Shown one piece after another: positions 26,120 through 35,745 of a DNA stretch of 64,000 nt. Below the pieces are notes generated by a model. The model was given only the letters and a program-made list of their open reading frames with translations. It was not told the origin of the DNA and made no database searches. Location of the stretch: positions 22,855-86,854 of the forward strand of contig JAISTQ010000065.1 in NCBI GenBank assembly GCA_031272505.1, in the 5' to 3' direction. This DNA is from Propionibacteriaceae bacterium. Lineage in GTDB: Bacteria > Actinomycetota > Actinomycetes > Propionibacteriales > Propionibacteriaceae. Every line of letters begins with the position of its first letter. Within the stretch, counting starts at the first letter, position 1. The position numbers and the translations under genes are program-made.

Positions 26120-27892
26120 ATGAACCTCATCAACGCCGAGAAGATCTCGATTGCCTTCGGCACCCGGATTTTGCTGGACGAAGTGAGTCTGGGTCTCTCC
26201 GAGGGCGACATCGTCGGCGTGGTGGGCCGCAACGGGGACGGGAAATCCACCCTGCTGCGGCTGCTGACGGGTTCGCTGCCGCCGGATTCCGGGGTGGTGA
26301 CGCAGGCGCGGGCAGCCCGGATCGGCATCCTGGAGCAGGCGGATCTGCTCGCTGGCGAATCGGGCTCGGTGCGCGATCTGGTGCTCGCCGACCAGCCCGA
26401 CCATCTGATCGCGGCGGATCCGGCCAAACGCAAGATCGTGGCCGGTTTTCTGGCGGACATCGAGATGGACGCCCCGCTGGCGCAGCTTTCCGGCGGGGAG
26501 CGGCGGCGGGTGCAGTTGGCCACGCTGCTGCTTGGCGATCACAACCTGCTGGTGCTCGACGAGCCCACCAACCATCTGGACATCGAGGCGATCACCTGGC
26601 TGGCTGAGCATCTCGCCCAGCAGCAAAAGGCGATGCTGGTCGTCAGCCACGACCGCTGGTTCTTGGATCAGCTCTGCAATCGGATTTGGGAGGTCCACGA
26701 CGCCACCGTCGATTTCTATGACGGCGGCTACGAGTCCTATGTGCTCGCCCGCGCGGAACGCGAAAGGCTGGCCAGCGTGCTGGAAACCCGGCGGCGGAAC
26801 TTGGCCCGCAAAGAGTTGGCGTGGCTGCGCCGCGGGCCGAAGGCGCGCACGTCAAAGCCCGGTTTCCGGGTGGAGGCGGCCAAGGCGCTGATCGCCGACG
26901 TGCCCGAACTGCGCGACAACCTGCAGCTCCGCGAGTTTTCCACCACCCGGCTCGGCAAGGACGTTTTCGACCTCTTCCACGTCGATTACGAGCTGGACGC
27001 CCGTCCGCTGTTGCGGAATGTGGATTGGTCGATTGGGCCGGGGGACCGGATCGGGATCGTGGGGGTGAACGGCTCGGGCAAGACCACCTTGCTGCGGTTG
27101 CTCGACGGGGAGCTCAAACCGCAAGCCGGGAAGGTGAAGCAAGGCAAGACGTTGAAGATCGGCTTTTTGACGCAGCAGCTTGACGACCTGGACGATACCG
27201 ACCGGGTGCTCGATTCGGTGAACCGGCTGCGGCACCAGGTGAAGCTGACCACCGGCCGCGAAGTCTCCGCGTCCAGCCTCTTGGAGGGCTTCGGATTCTC
27301 CGGGGAGAAGCTGGTGGCCCGGATCGGCGACCTCTCCGGCGGCGAGCGCCGCCGCCTGCATCTGCTGCACATCCTGCTGGAAGAGCCCAACGTGCTGCTG
27401 CTGGACGAGCCCACCAACGATCTGGACATCGACACCTTGCAAGTCATCGAGGACTATCTGGACACCTGGCCGGGCACTTTGATCGTGGTCACCCACGACC
27501 GCTGGTTCTTGGAACGGGTCACCGACGTCACCTACGCGCTGTTGGGTGACGGGCGCGTCCCGCTGCTGCCCGGCGGCATCGATCAGTATCTGCGCATCCG
27601 CAGCCGTCGTGCCGCGCAGCTTGCCAGCCCCAAGCCGTCGGAGCCGCGCGGCGATACGCCAGCTTCGCCGTCAAACCCGCAAGCCCAACGGGCCGCGAAG
27701 AAGGAGGCGGCCAAGATTGAGGGGCAGTTGGAGAAGCTCGCCACCCAGATCGAAGACCTCACCGCGCAGCTCTCGCTGCACGCGTCCAACTACCAAAAGC
27801 TGCTGCAGATCCAAGCTGATCTGGATGCCGCCACCGCCAAACAGGCCGCCTTGGAGGAACGCTGGCTGGAGCTAGCCGACCTGCTGGAGTGA
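26120..27892 (+). CDS. ABC-F family ATPase (Uup-like)
   Basis: 590 residues, two nucleotide-binding domains on one chain and no membrane segments. Walker A: GRNGDGKST and GVNGSGKTT; signature LSGGERRRVQLA and LSGGERRRLHLL; Walker B LLVLDEPTNHLD and LLLDEPTNDLD. A linker of about 80 residues joins them, and the last 70 residues form a coiled-coil typical of Uup. ABC-F proteins act on ribosomes or DNA intermediates. It overlaps the convergent purN by 21 bases. Confidence 0.9.
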   Translation: MNLINAEKISIAFGTRILLDEVSLGLSEGDIVGVVGRNGDGKSTLLRLLTGSLPPDSGVVTQARAARIGILEQADLLAGESGSVRDLVLADQPDHLIAADPAKRKIVAGFLADIEMDAPLAQLSGGERRRVQLATLLLGDHNLLVLDEPTNHLDIEAITWLAEHLAQQQKAMLVVSHDRWFLDQLCNRIWEVHDATVDFYDGGYESYVLARAERERLASVLETRRRNLARKELAWLRRGPKARTSKPGFRVEAAKALIADVPELRDNLQLREFSTTRLGKDVFDLFHVDYELDARPLLRNVDWSIGPGDRIGIVGVNGSGKTTLLRLLDGELKPQAGKVKQGKTLKIGFLTQQLDDLDDTDRVLDSVNRLRHQVKLTTGREVSASSLLEGFGFSGEKLVARIGDLSGGERRRLHLLHILLEEPNVLLLDEPTNDLDIDTLQVIEDYLDTWPGTLIVVTHDRWFLERVTDVTYALLGDGRVPLLPGGIDQYLRIRSRRAAQLASPKPSEPRGDTPASPSNPQAQRAAKKEAAKIEGQLEKLATQIEDLTAQLSLHASNYQKLLQIQADLDAATAKQAALEERWLELADLLE

Positions 27893-28420
27893 GTTGATGG
27901 TGTCCACCAGCAGCGGCCGCTCGACGGCCTTGATGCGCTCGTGCAAAGTCGCGACGGTGTCGCCGGGCTGGACGGGTACTTGAGCCTGGGCGATGACCCG
28001 GCCGGTGTCGGTGCCCGCGTCAATCCAGTGGACGGTGCAGCCGGTGGTCTCCACTCTCGCGGCGAGGGCGTCGCGGACGGCGTGCGCGCCCGGAAAGGCG
28101 GGCAGCAGCGCCGGGTGGGAGTTGATGGCCTGGAAACGGGCGAGGAAACTCGGGCCGAGGATGCGCATGAAGCCCGCCGAGACCACCAGATCCGGTTTGA
28201 ACAAGGCGACAGTTTGCGTCAACGCGCGATCCCAATGCTCGCGCTCGGTGATCGGGACGACGAAGGTGGCTACCCCGAACTCTTTGGCGATCTGGACGGC
28301 GGGGCAGTCGCGGTCTGACCCCAGCGCCGCGATGTGGGCGCGCAGTTTCCCGGCGGCTTGGGCTTCGAAGAGCGCGCGCGCCAAAGAACCGACGCCAGAA
28401 GCGAGGATGACGAGGCGCAC
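27872..28420 (-). CDS. purN: Phosphoribosylglycinamide formyltransferase
   Basis: 182 residues. Adds formyl from 10-formyl-THF to GAR, third step of purine synthesis. The catalytic region is clear: INSHPALLPAFPGAHAVRDAL with Asn and His, and WIDAGTDTGRVIAQ with Asp. The N-terminal loop reads LASGVGSLARAL, a variant of the usual SGxGSNLQAL. GTG start three bases after the DUF3073 stop. Last gene of the leftward pur unit; its 3' end overlaps the ABC-F gene. Confidence 0.92.
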   Translation of the reverse strand: MRLVILASGVGSLARALFEAQAAGKLRAHIAALGSDRDCPAVQIAKEFGVATFVVPITEREHWDRALTQTVALFKPDLVVSAGFMRILGPSFLARFQAINSHPALLPAFPGAHAVRDALAARVETTGCTVHWIDAGTDTGRVIAQAQVPVQPGDTVATLHERIKAVERPLLVDTINSLQQVG

Positions 28421-28423
28421 CGG

Positions 28424-28648
28424 CTACTCGTCGTCTGTGGGCTCGTCGGGGGGATCGGCAGCCGGTTCTTCCGCGGCGAAATCGGCGTAACGCTCGGCAA
28501 GATCGGCATAGGGATCGTCATCGGGCAGGTCTTCGTCTTCGACGCCGCGCAGCTCACGTTCCAGCGAAGCAAAATCTGTTTCGAAAGAACGGTACTTTAA
28601 ATCGCGAGCGACTTTTGTCTGCTTCGCCTTTGCTCGGCCGCGCCCCAT
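28424..28648 (-). CDS. DUF3073 protein
   Basis: 74 residues. A basic start MGRGRAKAKQTKVARDLKY, then a very acidic tail. This is the actinobacterial DUF3073 family, usually placed next to purM as it is here. Function unknown; the charged ends suggest a nucleic-acid or ribosome contact, which is only a guess. Confidence 0.9.
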   Translation of the reverse strand: MGRGRAKAKQTKVARDLKYRSFETDFASLERELRGVEDEDLPDDDPYADLAERYADFAAEEPAADPPDEPTDDE

Positions 28649-28727
28649 GGGCAGCCCCCTCGGTACTGTGGTGTTTACTCGTGCGTCTAAGACTATCGGA
28701 TTTTTGGGCTATTTCCTAAGCCATCTG

Positions 28728-29771
28728 CTAAACGTGGTCGTTTACCAGGGTGACGCGCGGGGCATCCCCCAGCGCGGATTCCACCACGCCGCAGCGCCAG
28801 GAGTCGATGCCCCGGGCCTGCAACACCGCTTGGGCGGCGGCCACTTCGGCCTCCGGGAGCAGCAAAACCATGCCCACGCCCATGTTCAAGGTGGCCTCGA
28901 TGTCCGGCTGCGGAATGTTGCCCGCCTCTTGCACCAACTGGAAGATCGCCGGGGGCGTCCAGGTGGCGCGATTCAGCACCGCCGTCAACCCGTCCGGGAT
29001 CACCCGGGCGAGATTGTTGGCCAACCCGCCGCCGGTGATATGGCTCATCGCGTGCACCCCGGAGACCGCGAGCACGTCGGCGGCGTACACCTTCGTCGGC
29101 TCCAGCAACTCCTCGCCCAAGGTGCGCCCCAACTCGGGCACATAGCGGGCCAACGCCGCGTCGCCGTCGGCGAGCAAGACGTGACGCACCAGCGAGTAGC
29201 CGTTCGAGTGCAGCCCGGACGACGCCAAAGCCAAGGCCACGTCCCCGGCGACCACCCGTTCCGGGCCGAGCAGCTCGTCCGCCTCCACCACGCCGGTGGT
29301 GGCCCCGGCGATGTCAAACTCGTCCGGCCCCAGCAGGCCCGGGTGCTCCGCCGTCTCGCCGCCCAGCAGCGCCACGTTGTGATCGGCGCAGGCGGACGCG
29401 ATCCCGGAGACGATTGCCGCGATCCGCTCGGGGTACACCTTGCCGCAGGCGATGTAATCGGTGACGAACAACGGCTCGGCGCCGACGACCACCAGATCGT
29501 CAATCAACATGCCGACCAAGTCATAGCCGATGGTGTCATAAACGCCCAACTTGCGGGCGATGTCCACTTTGGTGCCCACGCCGTCGGTGGAGGTGGCCAA
29601 GAGCGGGTGCCGGTATTTGGCCAAGGCGGCCGCGTCAAACAGCCCGGCGAATCCGCCGATGCCACCCAGGACCTCCGGGCGGCGGGTTTTCGCGATGGAC
29701 GCCTTCATCAGCTCGACGGCGCGGTCTCCGGCCTCGATGTCGACCCCAGCTTGGGCGTAAGCGCTGGTCAA
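28728..29771 (-). CDS. purM: Phosphoribosylformylglycinamidine cyclo-ligase (AIR synthetase)
   Basis: 347 residues, full length. Closes the imidazole ring (FGAM to AIR). Motifs: STDGVGTKVDIA, DLVGMLIDDLVVVGAEPLFVTDY, LLGGETAEHPG and ASSGLHSNGYSL. The start is TTG at 29771, supported by a strong ribosome site (GAGGAGGAGC) and by alignment to the usual N-terminus. Follows purF by 17 bases. Confidence 0.96.
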   Translation of the reverse strand: MTSAYAQAGVDIEAGDRAVELMKASIAKTRRPEVLGGIGGFAGLFDAAALAKYRHPLLATSTDGVGTKVDIARKLGVYDTIGYDLVGMLIDDLVVVGAEPLFVTDYIACGKVYPERIAAIVSGIASACADHNVALLGGETAEHPGLLGPDEFDIAGATTGVVEADELLGPERVVAGDVALALASSGLHSNGYSLVRHVLLADGDAALARYVPELGRTLGEELLEPTKVYAADVLAVSGVHAMSHITGGGLANNLARVIPDGLTAVLNRATWTPPAIFQLVQEAGNIPQPDIEATLNMGVGMVLLLPEAEVAAAQAVLQARGIDSWRCGVVESALGDAPRVTLVNDHV

Positions 29772-29788
29772 TGCTCCTCCTCTTGGCC

Positions 29789-31285
29789 TCAGCAGCCGTT
29801 CTGCAACTCGTCCACCCGATCCGGGGGGATGGGCACCGGGTATTCGCCGTCAAAGCAGGCGCAGCAGAGCCGCCGTTTGGCGACGCCGGTGCAGGCGACC
29901 AGCCCCTCCAGCGAGATATAACCCAGCGTATCGGCTCCGATGGAACGGCAAATCTCCTCCACCGTCAAACCGGGGGCGATCAGCTCGGCGCGGGTGGCGA
30001 AATCGATGCCGTAGAAACACGGCCACATCACCGGCGGGGAGGCGATCCGGACGTGTACCTCGGCCGCCCCGGCCTCGCGCAGCATCTTCACCAGCGCGCG
30101 TTGGGTGTTGCCGCGCACGATGGAATCGTCCACCACGATCAGCCGTTTGCCGGCGATCACGTCGCGGATCGGATTCAGCTTCAGCCGGATGCCGAGCTGC
30201 CGGATGGTCTGCGAGGGTTGGATGAAGGTGCGGCCCACGTAGGCGTTCTTCACCAAGCCCTGGCCGTAGGGGATGCCCGAGGCTTCCGCGTAGCCGATGG
30301 CTGACGGGGTGCCCGACTCCGGCGTGGGAATCACCAGATCCGCGTCGACGGGGGATTCCATCGCCAGCGTGCGGCCGATCTCGGTGCGCACCTGATAGAT
30401 GCGCCGGCCCGAGATCTTGGTGTCCGGACGGGCCAGGTAGACGAATTCGAAGAGGCAGCCGTGCGGATCGGGCTCGGCGAACGAGGTGGAACGCAAGCCC
30501 GCCGACGAGATGGTGATCAGCTCGCCCGGCTCGATCTCGCGAATGAAGGTGGCGCCGATGATGTCCAGCGCGGCCGTCTCCGAGGCCACCACCCAGCCGT
30601 TCTCCAGCCGCCCGAGCACCAGCGGATGGATGCCCTGCGGATCGCGGGCGGCGAACAAAGTGTTCTCGGTGCAGAACACCAGGCAGAACGCGCCCTTCAG
30701 CTTCGGCAGCACCTCGCGGGCGGCGGCGGTGGCGAGCGTCTGCCCGCCAATCAGCCGGGCGAAGATGGCGGCCAACAGCGCGGTGTCGGATGTTGAATCC
30801 ATGCGGACTTTGTGCGGCACCCCATGCGCGGCGTCCAGCTCGGTGAGCCACTGTTCCAGCTCGTCGGTGTTGGTGAGGTTGCCGTTGTGCGCCAAGGCCA
30901 TGCCGCCTTCGGGGGTGCCTTGGAAAGTCGGCTGCGAGTTGTCCCAAGTGGACGAGCCGGTGGTCGAATAGCGGCAATGCCCGACGGCCAGATGCCCGTG
31001 CAGCGAGTTCAGAGTCGGCTCGTCAAATACCTGGCTCACCAACCCCATGTCTTTGACGACCATGATCCGATCCCCGTTGGAAACCGCCATGCCCGCCGAC
31101 TCCTGGCCGCGATGCTGCAACGCGAAGAGGCCATAGTAGGTGAGCTTGGCGACGTCCTCGCCGGGCGCGTAGACACCAAAAACGCCGCACTCGTCCTCTC
31201 CGTGGTCGAAGAGTTCGGAGGCGGCGTCGTTCACGTCGCTCAGCTCGGGGGCCAGACAGCCGGCCTCGAAACCAAATCCGTCCAC
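29789..31285 (-). CDS. purF: Amidophosphoribosyltransferase
   Basis: First committed enzyme of purine synthesis: glutamine and PRPP to phosphoribosylamine. Class II glutaminase domain with nucleophile in DECGVFGVYAPGEDVAKLTYYG (Cys33 after a 32-residue leader if GTG 31285 is the start), and a phosphoribosyltransferase domain with the PRPP loop RLIVVDDSIVRGNT. C-terminal cysteines in RRLCCACFDG suit an Fe-S-type PurF. I prefer GTG 31285: GAGGAG lies nine bases upstream and the leader length is normal. The frame stays open to a GTG at 31492, which would give an unusual 101-residue leader. Confidence 0.93.
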   Translation of the reverse strand: MDGFGFEAGCLAPELSDVNDAASELFDHGEDECGVFGVYAPGEDVAKLTYYGLFALQHRGQESAGMAVSNGDRIMVVKDMGLVSQVFDEPTLNSLHGHLAVGHCRYSTTGSSTWDNSQPTFQGTPEGGMALAHNGNLTNTDELEQWLTELDAAHGVPHKVRMDSTSDTALLAAIFARLIGGQTLATAAAREVLPKLKGAFCLVFCTENTLFAARDPQGIHPLVLGRLENGWVVASETAALDIIGATFIREIEPGELITISSAGLRSTSFAEPDPHGCLFEFVYLARPDTKISGRRIYQVRTEIGRTLAMESPVDADLVIPTPESGTPSAIGYAEASGIPYGQGLVKNAYVGRTFIQPSQTIRQLGIRLKLNPIRDVIAGKRLIVVDDSIVRGNTQRALVKMLREAGAAEVHVRIASPPVMWPCFYGIDFATRAELIAPGLTVEEICRSIGADTLGYISLEGLVACTGVAKRRLCCACFDGEYPVPIPPDRVDELQNGC

Positions 31286-31493
31286 ACTGGGAGGCTCCTC
31301 ATCCTCCTGGGTTTCCGGCTCGACCGGATTTGACGGCGGTTCGGGCAGGCCCGACTCGTGCGTGAGCGGGGTCACCGGCAACTGCGACGGCGACTGCGCC
31401 GATGGCGGACAACGCCAACTAGGAATGCATACCACCCCTTCGACGGTACCGTCCTCCTCCAACTTTGGAGCCAGCCGCTTGTTGATGATCACG

Positions 31494-33770
31494 TCAGTCT
31501 TGGCCTCCGATGCCGAGCGCCGCCGGGATGGTGTTCCGCCAGGCGCGCGTCAAATCCACTAGTGAGACGCTGAATGAGCCGGCCACGCTGATCTCTTCGA
31601 TGGACGTCACCCGGCCGATCACCTGCAAACTCAGGCCGTGGGCGTTCGCCAACGAGGTGAGCACGTCGCGCTTTTCCGGGTCGAAGGAGAGGAGCGCGCG
31701 GGCCGGACGTTCGTTGAACAGCTCCTCGAAGTCGTCGCCAGCTAAGGCCACCTGCGCCCCGAGGCCGCCCAGGATCGCCGATTCGGCCAGCGCCACGGCC
31801 AGGCCGCCGTCGGAGAGATCGTGCGCGGAGGCGAGCAGCTTGTCCTTCGCGGCTTGGATCATCAGCTTCGCCAGCCCTTGCTCGGCCGCGTAATCCGGCT
31901 GCGGGGGCTTGCCGCCCAGATGCCCGTGGACTACTTGCGCCCAGGCGGAGCCGTCGATGCCGCCGGTGCCCGGAGTGGCCGGCCCGACCAGCGCGATCAG
32001 ATCGCCCTCAGCGCGGAAACCGGCCTTGACGCGCTGCCGGACGTCGTCAATCACGCCCAACATGCCTACCAACGGCGTCGGCATGATATTCACCTCGCCG
32101 GTGCGGTTGTAGAAGCTGACGTTGCCGCCGGTGACCGGGGTGCCCAACGCTTGGCAGCCCTTGATCAGGCCGTCAATGGCCTGCGAGAACTGCCACATCA
32201 CCTCGGGATCTTCGGGGGAGCCGAAGTTCAGGCAGTCGGTGATGGCGACCGGCTCGGCGCCCGTCACCGCCACGTTCCGGTAGGCCTCGCACAGCGAAAG
32301 CTCGGCGCCCACGAATGGGTCGAGCATGGTGAAGCGGGCGTTTGCGTCGGTGGCCAAGGCCACGCCCAGGCCGGTAGCTTCGTCAATGCGGAGCATTCCG
32401 GAATCCTGCGGCTGCGCGAGCGCGGTGTTGCCCCGCACATAGCGGTCATATTGATCGGTGACCCACGACTTGTCGGCTTGGTTTGGGCTGGTGACCACCG
32501 CCAGGAACTGGTCGGCCAGCTCGATGCCGGTTTGCGGCCGGGGCAGCTTGTCCGTGCTGTCGGCGATCAGGGTGTCCTGCCACGCCGGGCGGGTGAGTGG
32601 CCGCTGATAGACCGGCCCCTCATGCGCGACGGTGTGCGGATCGACGTCCACCACCGTCTCCCCGTGCCAGTCGATGATCAGCCGGTCGCCTTCGGTGACC
32701 TCGCCGATGACGGTGGCGAGCACCTCCCATTTCGCGCAGATCTCGAAGAACTTGCCCAGGTTCGCGGGTTCGACCACGCAGGCCATCCGCTCCTGCGATT
32801 CGCTCATCAGGATTTCTTCGGGGGTGAGCGTGTTGTCACGCAGCGGCACCAAATCCAGATCGATGTGCATCCCGCCGTCCCCGGCGCTGGCCAGCTCGCT
32901 GGTGGCGCAGGAGATGCCGGCCGCCCCGAGATCCTGGATGCCGTTGATGATGCCCGCCTGGAACAGCTCCAAGGTGCATTCGATGAGCAGCTTCTCCATG
33001 AACGGATCGCCCACCTGCACGCTGGGCCGCTTAGCCGGGCCGTCCGCGTCGAACGTCTCCGAGGCGAGCACCGACGCGCCGCCGATGCCGTCACCTCCCG
33101 TCGTCGCCCCATAGAGGATCACCTTGTTGCCGGTGCCGCGGGCGAAAGCCAGGTGCAAGTCTTCGTGGCGGAGCACCCCGACGCTGAGCGCGTTCACCAG
33201 CGGATTGCCGTAGTAGCAGTCGTCAAACACCACTTCGCCGCCGATGTTGGGCAGGCCGAGGCAGTTGCCGTAGCCGCCCACGCCGGCCACGATGCCGGGC
33301 AGCACCCGCGCGGTGTCCGGGGCGTCCAGCTTGCCGAAACGCAGGCTGTCCATGGAGGCTACCGGACGGGCGCCCATCGCCAGAATGTCGCGGACGATGC
33401 CGCCCACACCCGTCGCCGCCCCCTGGTAGGGCTCCACATAGGAGGGGTGGTTGTGGGATTCGGCCTTGAACGTCACCGCCCAGCCCTGGCCGACGTCCAC
33501 CACGCCCGCCTGCTCGCCGATCCCGGCCAACAGCGGGCCGCGCGGCGTTGTCTTTTCCAACTGGCCGAAGCGGGCCAGATGCACTTTCGAAGATTTATAC
33601 GAGCAGTGCTCCGACCACATCACCGAATACATCGCCAACTCGCAAGAGGTGGGACGACGGCCGAGGATCTGCTTGATGGATTCGTATTCGTCCGCCTTCA
33701 GGCCCAACTCCGCCCACGGCTGCTGCACCTGCGGTGTGGCTTTCGCGTTCGCTACCGTGTCGACGCTCAT
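31494..33770 (-). CDS. purL: Phosphoribosylformylglycinamidine synthase, large subunit
   Basis: 758 residues, the small-type PurL that works with PurS and PurQ. FGAR and ATP are converted to FGAM using ammonia from PurQ. Motifs: [34 protein letters not shown] with catalytic His, [12 protein letters not shown], and [14 protein letters not shown] overlaps the purQ stop by four bases. Confidence 0.97.
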   Translation of the reverse strand: MSVDTVANAKATPQVQQPWAELGLKADEYESIKQILGRRPTSCELAMYSVMWSEHCSYKSSKVHLARFGQLEKTTPRGPLLAGIGEQAGVVDVGQGWAVTFKAESHNHPSYVEPYQGAATGVGGIVRDILAMGARPVASMDSLRFGKLDAPDTARVLPGIVAGVGGYGNCLGLPNIGGEVVFDDCYYGNPLVNALSVGVLRHEDLHLAFARGTGNKVILYGATTGGDGIGGASVLASETFDADGPAKRPSVQVGDPFMEKLLIECTLELFQAGIINGIQDLGAAGISCATSELASAGDGGMHIDLDLVPLRDNTLTPEEILMSESQERMACVVEPANLGKFFEICAKWEVLATVIGEVTEGDRLIIDWHGETVVDVDPHTVAHEGPVYQRPLTRPAWQDTLIADSTDKLPRPQTGIELADQFLAVVTSPNQADKSWVTDQYDRYVRGNTALAQPQDSGMLRIDEATGLGVALATDANARFTMLDPFVGAELSLCEAYRNVAVTGAEPVAITDCLNFGSPEDPEVMWQFSQAIDGLIKGCQALGTPVTGGNVSFYNRTGEVNIMPTPLVGMLGVIDDVRQRVKAGFRAEGDLIALVGPATPGTGGIDGSAWAQVVHGHLGGKPPQPDYAAEQGLAKLMIQAAKDKLLASAHDLSDGGLAVALAESAILGGLGAQVALAGDDFEELFNERPARALLSFDPEKRDVLTSLANAHGLSLQVIGRVTSIEEISVAGSFSVSLVDLTRAWRNTIPAALGIGGQD

Positions 33771-34465
33771 GCGGTACCTCCTTGGGTGCGGCTGGCCAAA
33801 GCGCCCAGGTAGCGGGCCAACGATTCGAAGAAGCCGATGCCGTCGCGCGTGGGGGCGGTGACCGGATCGACGTTGTGCTCCGGATGCGGCATCAGCCCCA
33901 CTACGTTGCCACGCTCATTGGTGATGCCGGCGATGTCGTGCAGCGAGCCGTTCGGATTGCCGTTGATGTAGCGGAACACCACCCGGTTTTCGTCCTCCAG
34001 CATCTTGACGGTCTCCGCGTCAGCCTGGTAGTTGCCCTCGCCATGCTTGATGATGATGTTGATCTGCTGGCCGGGCGTGAACGCGTTCGACCACACGGTG
34101 TCGGTGGATTCGACGCGCAAATCTTGATCCTTGCAATAAAAAGTGCGCCGATCAGAGCGGATCAGCGCACCGGGCAGCAAGTGGGCTTCGCAGAGCACCT
34201 GGAAGCCGTTACAGATGCCCAGCACCGGCAGCCCGGCGTGCGCGGCCTTGATGACCTCGGCCATCACCGGCGAGAAGCGGGCGATCGCCCCGCAACGCAG
34301 ATAGTCGCCGTAGGAGAACCCGCCTGGCAGGATCACGGCGTCCACCCCCTGCAAGGAATCCGAGGCGTGCCACAGCGAGACGGCTTCGCCTCCAGTCAAG
34401 GTGACGGCGCGGCGCGCGTCCACGTCGTCCAAAGAGCCCGGAAAAGTGACGACGCCGACCCTCAC
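33767..34465 (-). CDS. purQ: Phosphoribosylformylglycinamidine synthase, glutaminase subunit
   Basis: 232 residues. Class I glutamine amidotransferase: nucleophile Cys in [11 protein letters not shown], His-Glu of the triad in MPHPEHN, and [14 protein letters not shown]. Supplies ammonia to PurL. GTG start overlaps the purS stop by four bases, and its own stop overlaps purL. Confidence 0.97.
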   Translation of the reverse strand: MRVGVVTFPGSLDDVDARRAVTLTGGEAVSLWHASDSLQGVDAVILPGGFSYGDYLRCGAIARFSPVMAEVIKAAHAGLPVLGICNGFQVLCEAHLLPGALIRSDRRTFYCKDQDLRVESTDTVWSNAFTPGQQINIIIKHGEGNYQADAETVKMLEDENRVVFRYINGNPNGSLHDIAGITNERGNVVGLMPHPEHNVDPVTAPTRDGIGFFESLARYLGALASRTQGGTA

Positions 34466-34704
34466 TGATCCACCCTCACCACGTAGTTTTCAATGGTGGT
34501 GTTGGCCAGCAGCGAATCCGCCGCCTGGGTGGCCTGTTCCAGCCGCTCCGGCGTGATCTCCCCGTCAACCTCTATCTCAAAACGCTTGCCCTGCCTCACC
34601 GACAGGCCGCTGTACCCCAGCCGCGCGAGCGAACCGGTGATAGCTTTTCCCTGCGGATCAAGGATTTCGGGCTTGGGCATAACATCAACAATTATCTTCG
34701 CCAC
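34462..34704 (-). CDS. purS: Phosphoribosylformylglycinamidine synthase, PurS subunit
   Basis: 80 residues. Bridges PurQ and PurL in the FGAM synthase complex. Typical features: [16 protein letters not shown] near the start, [13 protein letters not shown], and [11 protein letters not shown] at the end. GTG start at 34704 fits family length; the longer frame upstream is a shadow of the PemK-like gene. First gene of the purSQLFM unit. Confidence 0.95.
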   Translation of the reverse strand: MAKIIVDVMPKPEILDPQGKAITGSLARLGYSGLSVRQGKRFEIEVDGEITPERLEQATQAADSLLANTTIENYVVRVDQ

Positions 34705-34724
34705 GCCCTTTATCCTACCCACCG

Positions 34725-35264
34725 TCAGCCATTGTGGGCCCTTATCCCAGCGGCGACGCGCTCGAACGCGGTGGGAGAGATCTTGTAGCCGTGCGGCCGC
34801 CGGATGTGCTCGGTGGAGAGCCGCAGGATGCGATTCACCCGCGCCTCGCTGGCCCGCCGCGCCTGGTCCCACTCACCGGCGCCGATGTCCACCCAATAGC
34901 GGCCCTTGGCGGCCTCCTCCGCGGCCTCCCGGTCGTGATCCTTGCTGGTGAGCATCAACCCGAGCAGCCACTGTTTGTCCCGCCCGACGATCAACACCGG
35001 ACGATCCTTCCCCTGCGAGTAATCCTCCTCATACGGCACCCAGGCCCACACCACCTCGCCCGGATCCGGATGATTGTCATCCACCGGCGCATACGAGAGC
35101 TGCGGCACCCCCTGGTAGTCCCCCGGATAGTCATACGGATTGGCCCTGGTCTTCTGCTTGCCCTTCCCCGCCAGCGTCTGATCAATCTGCCGATCCGTCT
35201 TCCGCGACGCCCGAAAGATATCCGCCCCCGCGCTCGCGACATCAAAAAGAACGTCAAAAATCAT
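34725..35264 (-). CDS. PemK/MazF-like family protein
   Basis: 179 residues. The N-terminal 70 residues are polar with a Tyr/Asp/Pro-rich stretch; the C-terminal part holds a PemK-like core: PGEVVWAWVPYEEDYSQGKDRPVLIVGR (GEVVW and KDRPVLIV are the usual strands), then MLTSK and a WVDIGAG segment. No antitoxin gene is adjacent: upstream is non-coding and downstream is purS, 20 bases away. It may be a housekeeping actinobacterial variant rather than an active toxin. Confidence 0.7.
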   Translation of the reverse strand: MIFDVLFDVASAGADIFRASRKTDRQIDQTLAGKGKQKTRANPYDYPGDYQGVPQLSYAPVDDNHPDPGEVVWAWVPYEEDYSQGKDRPVLIVGRDKQWLLGLMLTSKDHDREAAEEAAKGRYWVDIGAGEWDQARRASEARVNRILRLSTEHIRRPHGYKISPTAFERVAAGIRAHNG

Positions 35265-35365
35265 GCCGCCATTATTTCATGCACACCCCTCGCCTGCGCT
35301 GACCGAAGCTCTGTGCGCGTGAGCTTATGGTTGCCCTGCCACTTGCAGTCCTCAAACCGTCCTGG
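35265..35365. other. Non-coding interval upstream of repeat copy 2
   Basis: No supported gene. It holds GGTTGCCCTGCC (35329-35340), which pairs (one G-U) with GGCAGGGCGACC (35437-35448) inside the repeat, so the repeat may extend left to about 35329. Confidence 0.4.
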
Positions 35366-35550
35366 ACCACGAGCACAGAGGGTTATGGGAGGTGGGACGA
35401 CAGGCGGGTGGGCGGTGGCCACCCGCGAAGCCAAGAGGCAGGGCGACCACCGGACAACTCGCCCCGACTCTTCGTCCAACGCGGGCCGTTGGGTGTGCAT
35501 GGCGAGAAGATTGGCCCGCGAGTGTGGGCAGCGACTCCGCAAAGGGGTGA
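35366..35550. repeat. Dispersed structured repeat, copy 2
   Basis: Second copy of the element at 15791-15975, in the same orientation. Stems: CGGGTGG (35405-35411) with CCACCCG (35419-35425), and CGCGGGCC (35480-35487) with GGCCCGCG (35513-35520) around a 25-base loop. In the first stem the base opposite T is A here and G in copy 1, so an RNA stem would stay paired in both. Open frames crossing it on both strands exist but have no independent support. Confidence 0.8.
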
Positions 35551-35576
35551 GGGAGCAAAGGAGTGAGCGGGTGAAG

Positions 35577-35631
35577 GAATGAGCGATTCCGGAGGTAAAA
35601 GCTGCTGGATTAGCGCCGGAACCGCTCATTC
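35577..35631. repeat. Long imperfect hairpin next to repeat copy 2
   Basis: GAATGAGCG plus TTCCGG (35577-35592, one unpaired A between) is mirrored by CCGGAA plus CGCTCATTC (35616-35631), giving a stem of 15 pairs with one mismatch and a 23-base loop. No T-run follows on either strand, so it is not a standard terminator. It lies about 115 bases past the argF stop. The remaining bases to 35745 hold nothing I can name. Confidence 0.6.
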
Positions 35632-35745
35632 TTCAGTGGTCGGCGGGTGGGTGACGGTGTGCTGGGGCGTTCAGATATGGGTTGTGGTTGTGAAGCGTCG
35701 ACAGAAAGTGCAAGAACTCAAATCTGAATGGGCTGGGAGAAGGGG

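Noticed and set aside
28690..28730. GGCT/AGCC hairpin between purM and DUF3073 as a terminator
   Set aside because: The stem is only four pairs and is followed by A rather than T on the transcribed strand; the genes are probably co-transcribed.
31821..33812. 663-codon plus-strand open frame opposite purL
   Set aside because: purL on the other strand has complete motifs and coupled overlaps; this frame is an Arg/His/Ala-rich shadow.
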